Origin: JBBSAT01 sp044223665
GTDB taxonomy: Bacteria > Myxococcota_A > Polyangia > Polyangiales > Sandaracinaceae
Length of the DNA: 64,000 nt
Direction: 5' to 3'
Assembly: GCA_044223665.1 (NCBI GenBank)
Contig: JBGALT010000005.1
Span: forward strand, 1-64,000
Shown here piece after piece: positions 58,073 through 64,000 of the stretch (positions are counted from its first letter, which is position 1; each line of letters begins with the position of its first letter). The position numbers were made by a program, and so were the translations under genes. A model generated the notes under the pieces. It saw only the letters and a program-made list of their open reading frames with translations. It did not search any database and had not been told where the DNA came from.

Positions 58073-60262
58073 TCACGCCGCGGCGTGCGCGCCGAGGTGC
58101 TTCACCGTGCAGACGCGGTTGCGGCCGCCGTGCTTGGCGGCGTAGAGCGCCTTGTCGGTGATCTCGAAGAGGCCCTTCTCGTCGGCGGCGTCGTGCGGGA
58201 ACGTGGCGACGCCGAGCGAGGCGGTGACCTTGAGCTTGCCGAGCTCGGTGTGGAACACGGTCTTGCCGAGCTCCTCGCGCACGCGCTCGGCGAGCAGGAG
58301 CGCGCCGTCGGTGTCGGTCTCCTCGCAGAGGATGCAGAACTCCTCGCCGCCGAAGCGCGCCACGCGATCGGTCTCGCGCTTCATGCGCATCAGGATCGCG
58401 CCGAGCTCCTTGATCACCACGTCCCCGGTGGCATGTCCGTAGGTGTCGTTGACGCTCTTGAAGTGATCGATGTCGGTCACGATCAAGGAGAGCTTCTTCT
58501 TGAAGCGCGCGGCCGACCGGATCTTCGACTCGAGATCGGTGAGGAACGCGCGCTTGTTCAGGCACCCCGTGAGGCCGTCGGTCGTGGCCATCTCCTCGAG
58601 GCGCTTCACCGCGCGGGCGTTGCTGAGCGAGATCGCCAGCTGGTTGCCGAGCACCTCGAGCGTGGGGCGCACCGCGTCGCCGTAGGCGTGCGGGCGCTTG
58701 GCGGCCACGACGAGGGTGCCGAGCACCTCCTCGCGCACGATCAGCGGTAGGACCAGCGCCGAGCGCATGCCGTCGAGCGGCGTCTTGGCGGTGAAGAGCA
58801 TCTGCTGGCGCGCGTCGAGCTCGCCGCGGTACGGCAGGTAGTGCTTGTTCTTCACCACCATCGCGACGAGCGAGGTGTTGTCCTTGAACGAGAGCCCGCG
58901 GATCGGCTCGGCGCCCTCCCCCACCGCGACCAGCACGCGGTGGCTCGCCTTGGCCTCGTCGTAGGCGGTGATGGCCGCGAAGTCGTAGCGCGCCAGGCCC
59001 GACGCCGCCGAGAGGCCGGCCTCGATGACGTGGTCCTCGGTGAGCGCGGCGCCGAGCTCGCGCGAGGCCCGGAAGAGCATCGTCTGCTCGCGCTTGGTGC
59101 GCTCGAGCTGCACGAAGACGCGCTCGTTGCGGATCGCGCGCAGGCACTCGCCGACGGCGTGCTCGAGGACCTCTTGCTCCTTCGGCGTGAAGGGCCGGTC
59201 CTCGAGGCGGTCGACGCAGAGCGCGCCGCGGAGCTGTCCGTTCTCGAGCACCGGCACCCCGAGGAACGAGCCGACCGTCGACGGGCCGCGGTAGTAGCAG
59301 AGGCCCTTGTAGCCAGCCTTGAGGTGCTCGAGGTTCATCGTCAGGCCGCGCGTGGCGACCGCACCGACGGCGCCGGCGCCGGCCTCGAAGGGCCCCTCGG
59401 CGACGTCGTCCGAGTCGGTGACGAGCTCGACCAGGCGCAGCCGTCCGTCGGGCGCCGAGAACAAGAGGACCACGGTGTGCAGCTCGAGCGTGCGCTTGAG
59501 CAGCTCGAGCACGTGGAAGAGGGAGCTGCGCACCTCGTCGATGCTCGCCCGATGCGCCTTCTCGTCCTGCTCGCCTTCCCGGGCCTCGGTGCCGCCCAGC
59601 GTGCCGGGGCCCTTGGCGGCCACGTCCACGCCCACGCTCGGCGCGCCGACCAGCCGGAACAGCTTCACGTCGTCGGCCAGCCGCTGCTTCTCGGCCGCGC
59701 GCTCCTTGTTGCTGCGCTCGCGCACGCGCGCGATCTCGGCCCGTGTGAAGAGCAGGTTCAGGATGCCGAAGAAGAGGATGAACACGCCGTGGAGCGCGGC
59801 GCGGTGCGCGTCGATCCCCACCGGAATCGCGAGCCAGAGCACGAGCTCGTAGGCGATCGCGCCGAGCACGAGGATCGAGCCCGCCGGACGCTCGGCGAAC
59901 GAGGCGAAGAAGGCGACGAGCACGTACACGAGCGGATAGAGCGAGCCCTCGAGGCCGCCGTACGCCTGGATCGCGGCGTGCGTGCCGGCGAGGAGCACCA
60001 ACCCGATCTCGAGATCGCGCGAGAGCGCTTCCCGCTTGCCCGCGTCGTCCTCGGCCGGCTTCTGGCTGGCGCGCGTGTGGCCACGGCTCGCGAGCAATGC
60101 CGCCCAGGCGAGCGCCACGCCGAGGTGCTCGACGCCGAGCCCTTCGGGGCGGAACACACCGAGCACCGGCAAGAGCAAGAAGACCGCCGCCAGCACGAAG
60201 CCCACGACGCGGCGAACCGTCTTGCGGATCGTGAGCGCGGCACGGACGAGGCGGGACGACAT
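58073..60262 (-). CDS. diguanylate cyclase with membrane and GAF domains
   Basis: A 729-residue signalling enzyme. Five or six hydrophobic helices (about 20-180) form an N-terminal membrane region, then two GAF-like sensor domains (about 230-390 and 410-560) and a GGDEF domain. Its active site reads FGGEEF near residue 635 (GGEEF is an active variant), and the inhibitory I-site RETD lies five residues before it. The product would be cyclic di-GMP. The gene is oriented away from the next gene, with a divergent region at 60263-60356. Confidence 0.93.
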   Translation of the reverse strand: MSSRLVRAALTIRKTVRRVVGFVLAAVFLLLPVLGVFRPEGLGVEHLGVALAWAALLASRGHTRASQKPAEDDAGKREALSRDLEIGLVLLAGTHAAIQAYGGLEGSLYPLVYVLVAFFASFAERPAGSILVLGAIAYELVLWLAIPVGIDAHRAALHGVFILFFGILNLLFTRAEIARVRERSNKERAAEKQRLADDVKLFRLVGAPSVGVDVAAKGPGTLGGTEAREGEQDEKAHRASIDEVRSSLFHVLELLKRTLELHTVVLLFSAPDGRLRLVELVTDSDDVAEGPFEAGAGAVGAVATRGLTMNLEHLKAGYKGLCYYRGPSTVGSFLGVPVLENGQLRGALCVDRLEDRPFTPKEQEVLEHAVGECLRAIRNERVFVQLERTKREQTMLFRASRELGAALTEDHVIEAGLSAASGLARYDFAAITAYDEAKASHRVLVAVGEGAEPIRGLSFKDNTSLVAMVVKNKHYLPYRGELDARQQMLFTAKTPLDGMRSALVLPLIVREEVLGTLVVAAKRPHAYGDAVRPTLEVLGNQLAISLSNARAVKRLEEMATTDGLTGCLNKRAFLTDLESKIRSAARFKKKLSLIVTDIDHFKSVNDTYGHATGDVVIKELGAILMRMKRETDRVARFGGEEFCILCEETDTDGALLLAERVREELGKTVFHTELGKLKVTASLGVATFPHDAADEKGLFEITDKALYAAKHGGRNRVCTVKHLGAHAAA

Positions 60263-60356
60263 GGTGCAGCCATCTCGCACTAGCGGGCGCGGACCGATCT
60301 GGTCAACAAAGCGGGGAACGTGGCCGGGGCCCCCCACCAGGCTATGGTGGCGCCCG

Positions 60357-61469
60357 GTGCGGCGGATCTCGCTCTCGCTCGGCCTGACGACGGCCCTCTT
60401 CGCGCTCCTGCCGGCGCCGCTGAGCGCACAGCCACATCAGGAGACCGCGCCCCGCTTCGGAGCGCTGCGCACGCGGACCGAGACCACGCTCGAGGTGCGA
60501 CGGGAGCGCGTCACGCTCTCGTGCGACCTCGCCGGCGAGGCTTCGCTCGACTGCGACGTGACGGTCTCGATCACGATCGCCAACCCCGGCGCCGAGCCGT
60601 TCACCGCGCCGGTGAGCATCACGACCGAGCGCATCGGGCCCTTCACGATGACGGGCGAGGACGGGAGCGAGGGCGAGGCGCCCACGGTGCGCCCGTTCGA
60701 GGCGGTCATCGCGGGCGCCGGCGAGCGCACGATCGTGCTCCACGGGCACCTCGACCTCGCGCCGCCTCACGCGAGCGGCGGCATCGGCGGCTCCATCGAC
60801 GGGCTCACCGCGCGCCATCCGCTGCTCGCCACGGCCATCCATCACGAGATCCGGCGCGTCCTCTACACCCGCCCGGTGCGCCGCGACTTCGCCTCGCTCG
60901 GATCGATCGAGCTGCGCGCGCGGCTGCCTGCTGGCTGGACGCTCCACACCGCCGATCCGCGCTTCGTGGCGACCGACGAGGGCGGCGAGCAGGTGCTCGT
61001 GCGCGAGCTCGACGATCCGCGCTCGCCGGCGGACCTGGAGATCACCCTGGAAGAGGGCACCGGCCCCGATCCCATCCGCCACGGCGGGCCCTACCTGGCG
61101 ATCGGCGCCGAGATCGATCCGGCCAACGGCCCGTGGAGCTTCCGCGGCCGCGTGGGCTACGAGGCCGGCATCCTCGACTACCTCGTGCTCGGGCTCTCCG
61201 TCGAGACGAACTTCCGCGATGCCGCGAACCTCGCCGTGCTGATCGAGGCGACGACGTGGTCGATGGTGGTGCCGCCGGCGCTCTCGGCCGGCCTGGGCGC
61301 CGTCTTCCAGCTGCTCGAGTCCGGCCCCACGAGCGCCTCGCACCGCAACGGCGGCATTCGCCTGGCGGCCGGCGCCGCGATCTACAGCGTCGGGTTCGAC
61401 GCAACCTTCGACGTGTTCCCGAGCGACGGCCACTGGGAGATCACGCTCGCGGGTCGCGCCGGGCTCTGA
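60357..61469 (+). CDS. hypothetical exported protein
   Basis: A 370-residue protein with a Sec signal peptide (cleavage near LSAQ) and no lipobox. The N-terminal half is a beta-rich domain (LEVRRERVTLSCDLAGEASLDCDVTVSITI); the second half contains FRGRVGYEAGILDYLVLGLSVE and ends with a hydrophobic-aromatic strand WEITLAGRAGL, like outer-membrane barrels. GTG start is 8 bases after TATGGT. Function unknown; similar exported proteins are frequent in myxobacteria. Confidence 0.75.
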   Translation: MRRISLSLGLTTALFALLPAPLSAQPHQETAPRFGALRTRTETTLEVRRERVTLSCDLAGEASLDCDVTVSITIANPGAEPFTAPVSITTERIGPFTMTGEDGSEGEAPTVRPFEAVIAGAGERTIVLHGHLDLAPPHASGGIGGSIDGLTARHPLLATAIHHEIRRVLYTRPVRRDFASLGSIELRARLPAGWTLHTADPRFVATDEGGEQVLVRELDDPRSPADLEITLEEGTGPDPIRHGGPYLAIGAEIDPANGPWSFRGRVGYEAGILDYLVLGLSVETNFRDAANLAVLIEATTWSMVVPPALSAGLGAVFQLLESGPTSASHRNGGIRLAAGAAIYSVGFDATFDVFPSDGHWEITLAGRAGL

Positions 61470-61559
61470 CGCGCGAGCAAGAGCGCCGAGCGGTCCGGAG
61501 AAGCGGAGTCACCCGGGGCGGTTTTGCTACGCCCTCCGCGATCCGGCATCCTCGCTCGG

Positions 61560-63596
61560 ATGCGTACGACGCCGTGGTCCTTCGGTCTCGCGGCCCTCCT
61601 GGTCGGCGCGTGCGTCACGAGTGGAGGCGAGCCTGCCGACACAGGCCCGGACGACGCCCAGACCACCATGGACGCTCGCCCACCACGGGATGGTGAAGTC
61701 CAGAGGGACTCGGCACTGGCCGACGCGGTGATGAGCGATGCACGAGCGCCGGACGTGGGCGCAGTGCCCGACGTGGGCGCAGTGCCCGACGTGGGCGCAG
61801 TGCCCGACGCAGACGCGGCGGATGCTGCGATCGCGGACGTCGGAGCGCCGGATGTCGGGACCCCGGACGCCGGAATGCCGGACACCGGTATCCCGGACAC
61901 CGAAGCACCCGATGCACCGATCTGGTCGGGAACTGCTCCGCCGTCGCCCGCACCCGATCGGGTCCCGACGGTCGCCGGCACCGCCGAGGCGGCCGCGCTC
62001 GTGGCGATCTACACGGTGAGCGATTGCACCGGGCTGCCGGTCGCGACCACGGTCGCCACCGACGGCACATTCGCCGTCTCCGTGAGCGTCGCTGCGAACG
62101 GCACGACCACGCTGTTCGCAACCGCGACGGACCCGACCGGGAACACGTCGCCCTGCAGCGCCGGCCTTCCGTACACGCACGACGACATCGCTCCGAGCGC
62201 TCCGACGCTGTCCGTCGCTCCCACGAGCCCTTCGCTCTCGACGTTTCCCGTGCTGAGCGGAACGAGCGATGTCGGTGTGACGGTCGAGCTCTTCTCGACG
62301 GTGGACTGTAGCGGCGCCGCGATCACGACCACGAGCGACGGTGCCTTTTCGTTTGCGATGACGGTGGCTCCCGGCACGACCAGCGTCTTCTCGGCGCGCG
62401 CACGCGATGCGGTGGGGAATCCGTCGGCGTGCTCCATCGCCGTGCCTTACGTCAACCGACTGGTGGCCGCCGGGGAGGTCCTGGTGAGCCTCGACGCATC
62501 GCACGCGTCGGCGGGGGAAGCGATCTGGCGCAATGCGGGGACGATCGGCGACTTCGTGCGCGTCGGTGCTCCGACGACCGACGTCGTCGCCGGGCTACGA
62601 GCCGTGACGTTCAACGCCTCCACGGCGATCGACGCGTACCAGAGCCCCGAGGCGGCCCCCGCCGGCCTCGTCGGACCGGACGCCACGCGCAGCGTGGAGG
62701 CGTGGATCTACAATCCATCCATCGAGACCGAGGAGACCATCGTCGCTTGGGGTCACCGTGCCGCGGGACCGAACGCCAACTTCGCGTTCGGACATGGAAC
62801 GAGCGTCTCGACTGGCGCCGCGAGCTTGCAGGGATCCGCGAGCCGTCGTTGGAGCCCGGTACCCATCGCGGGGACCTGGCACTACCTGGTCTATACGTTC
62901 GATGGCAGCACCGCTTCGTTCTACGTGGACGGCGTAGCGCAGGGGTCGCAGATCGTCGGGATGGGGATCGTGAGCACCGACGCGACGAGCCGGGTCACGG
63001 TCGCCGCGCAGCTTGCCGACGCCGCCGGAACGCTCGGCCCTGCGGAGCGCGGCTCGCTCAGTCTCGCACGGTTGCGCGTCCACGACGGCGTGCTCGGCGC
63101 GACCGCGGTCGCCGGCAACTACGCGGCCGAACGTGCAGAGCTCTTTCCCGACAACGACTGCGTTCCGAATCCCTGCATCCACGGCGCCTGCACCGACGGC
63201 GATGCCGCGTTCAGCTGTGCGTGCGACACCGGCTGGGTCGGCGCCACGTGCGAAGGCGATTGCTCGGTCTGCCTGCTCGGCCAGACGTGCGCGTCACAGG
63301 GAGGCTCGAGCGTCGGGTGCAGCGGTCCGCACCTGGTGCAGACCTTCACGTGCGCCGGAGGAAATACCTGCGCAGCCCCGGGCGGCGTCTTCCTCGCGCT
63401 CGGATCGATCACGCGAAGAGAATGCATGCGCGGGCTGCTCTCCCGAAGCCCGCCGTACACCGTCGCGATCAGCTACGACACCGTGGGGAGCGGCGACCTC
63501 GACTCCGTGGGCTATTGCGTCCTCTATCCGTCCTGCAGCGCCGGTTGCGAGCCCTCCGGCACCGCGTGGCGCTACCAGTGGACGGTCGTCCCCTGA
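61560..63596 (+). CDS. lipoprotein with Ig-like, LamG-like and EGF-like domains
   Basis: A 678-residue surface lipoprotein (lipobox LVGAC). An Asp/Ala/Pro linker contains three identical 18-bp repeats (DVGAVP, 61752-61805). Two bacterial Ig-like domains (about 135-210 and 215-300: PTVAGTAEAAALVAIYTVSDCTG and PVLSGTSDVGVTVELFSTVDCSG) follow, then a concanavalin/LamG-like domain (about 310-520, with WHYLVYTFDGSTASFYVDG) and an EGF-like module near residue 530 (CVPNPCIHGACTDG, CDTGWVGATCEG). A Cys-rich C-terminus completes it. Probably an adhesin or surface-binding protein. Confidence 0.86.
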   Translation: MRTTPWSFGLAALLVGACVTSGGEPADTGPDDAQTTMDARPPRDGEVQRDSALADAVMSDARAPDVGAVPDVGAVPDVGAVPDADAADAAIADVGAPDVGTPDAGMPDTGIPDTEAPDAPIWSGTAPPSPAPDRVPTVAGTAEAAALVAIYTVSDCTGLPVATTVATDGTFAVSVSVAANGTTTLFATATDPTGNTSPCSAGLPYTHDDIAPSAPTLSVAPTSPSLSTFPVLSGTSDVGVTVELFSTVDCSGAAITTTSDGAFSFAMTVAPGTTSVFSARARDAVGNPSACSIAVPYVNRLVAAGEVLVSLDASHASAGEAIWRNAGTIGDFVRVGAPTTDVVAGLRAVTFNASTAIDAYQSPEAAPAGLVGPDATRSVEAWIYNPSIETEETIVAWGHRAAGPNANFAFGHGTSVSTGAASLQGSASRRWSPVPIAGTWHYLVYTFDGSTASFYVDGVAQGSQIVGMGIVSTDATSRVTVAAQLADAAGTLGPAERGSLSLARLRVHDGVLGATAVAGNYAAERAELFPDNDCVPNPCIHGACTDGDAAFSCACDTGWVGATCEGDCSVCLLGQTCASQGGSSVGCSGPHLVQTFTCAGGNTCAAPGGVFLALGSITRRECMRGLLSRSPPYTVAISYDTVGSGDLDSVGYCVLYPSCSAGCEPSGTAWRYQWTVVP

Positions 63597-63759
63597 TGAC
63601 GGTCCAAAGGCGCCGGCGCTTCGATGACGCCTCCGAGCGCGATGCGCTCATTCGCGGAGACAACGGGCACAGCGCGGGCGTGCGCGTGCACCGCACATCG
63701 GTTGCGCGCGGCGACGTCTTCGGCACGCACGCAGGGGTGATCGAGGTGGGGAACGTCGA

Positions 63760-64000
63760 TCAGGGCTCCGCCGCGTCCGCCTGGACGGCCCCTCGTCGGG
63801 CGGCTCCTTTCGAGACCGCCGCGACGCGCCGGGGCATCGCCCAGCGGGCGAGCATCATCGGGAGCAGCACGAGCTGCGCGACGAGCGCGAGGGCGATGGC
63901 GACGCCGCTGAGCTCGCCGAACAGGCGCACCGGCTCGAAGCGCGAGAAGAGCAGCGCCCCGTAGCCGAGCAGGAGCGTGAGCGACGAGAGCACGACGCCG
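63760..64000 (-). CDS. RND/MMPL-type transporter, C-terminal fragment
   Basis: The last 79 residues of a protein that continues beyond the window. Two hydrophobic helices, VVLSSLTLLLGYGALLFS and LFGELSGVAIALALVAQLVLLP, with the sequence SRFEPVRLFGELSGVA between them, match the final pair of transmembrane helices of the RND/MMPL superfamily of efflux and lipid transporters. The tail is basic. The stop is at 63760. Gene identity within the superfamily cannot be given from this piece. Confidence 0.78.
   Translation of the reverse strand, partial: GVVLSSLTLLLGYGALLFSRFEPVRLFGELSGVAIALALVAQLVLLPMMLARWAMPRRVAAVSKGAARRGAVQADAAEP

Overview
The window looks like a piece of a Myxococcota chromosome, most likely the Polyangia/Sandaracinus side of the phylum. 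The support is very high GC in all frames, many lipoproteins with Asp/Ala/Gly/Thr-rich linkers after the lipobox, an IgGFc-binding-type surface protein, a Kelch-like lipoprotein, an ECF sigma factor with its usual accessory genes, and a Hanks-type Ser/Thr kinase. This assignment is inference from gene content; there is no rRNA in the window. I see no prophage, insertion sequence or CRISPR array.

Layout. 1-7 kb: tRNA-Asn with terminator, a TetR regulator with a palindromic candidate operator, tryptophan 2,3-dioxygenase, DNA polymerase IV, a cupin, a trypsin-like lipoprotein with a disturbed 3' end, and small exported or membrane proteins. 7-15.5 kb (minus strand): uvrA behind two tandem dyads, a secreted protein, a Kelch-like lipoprotein, and a probable run of TPR lipoprotein, His-rich protein, thyA and folA. 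15.5-25 kb: truncated globin, IgGFc-binding-like protein, acyltransferase, sugar-type MFS transporter, membrane proteins, methyltransferase, GT2 glycosyltransferase. 24.7-34.5 kb: PIG-L deacetylase lipoprotein, a ClpA-type ATPase with an apparent double frameshift, a divergent NmrA-like/LysR pair, and an ECF sigma module of four genes, one of them frameshifted. 35-39 kb: zinc-ribbon membrane protein, NfeD-like protein and two tandem flotillins. 40.5-43.5 kb: glyoxylate shunt, aceB then aceA. 43.8-56 kb: lipoproteins, SGNH hydrolase, AI-2E-type permease, Dus, von Willebrand A protein, dipeptide epimerase, PAP2 protein. 56-64 kb: Ser/Thr kinase, GAF-GGDEF protein, secreted protein, LamG/EGF-like lipoprotein, and the C-terminus of an RND-type transporter cut by the window edge.

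How genes fit together. thyA and folA form the dTMP/folate pair. aceB and aceA together make the complete glyoxylate bypass. The NfeD-like protein and two flotillins should form a membrane-microdomain scaffold. The ECF sigma module is of the envelope-signalling kind. The kinase and GGDEF protein are stand-alone signalling proteins.

Most notable non-coding signals: a repeated intergenic element of about 80 bp in two copies, each flanked by its own local direct repeat; two CTGAC/GTCAG dyads at uvrA; a TANGCT-like box 5-8 bases before several GTG starts, suggesting leaderless mRNAs; paired repeats and a short overlapping reading frame before aceB; and three loci (protease, clpA-like, anti-sigma) where the best protein homology runs across frames, which may be assembly indels or real lesions.
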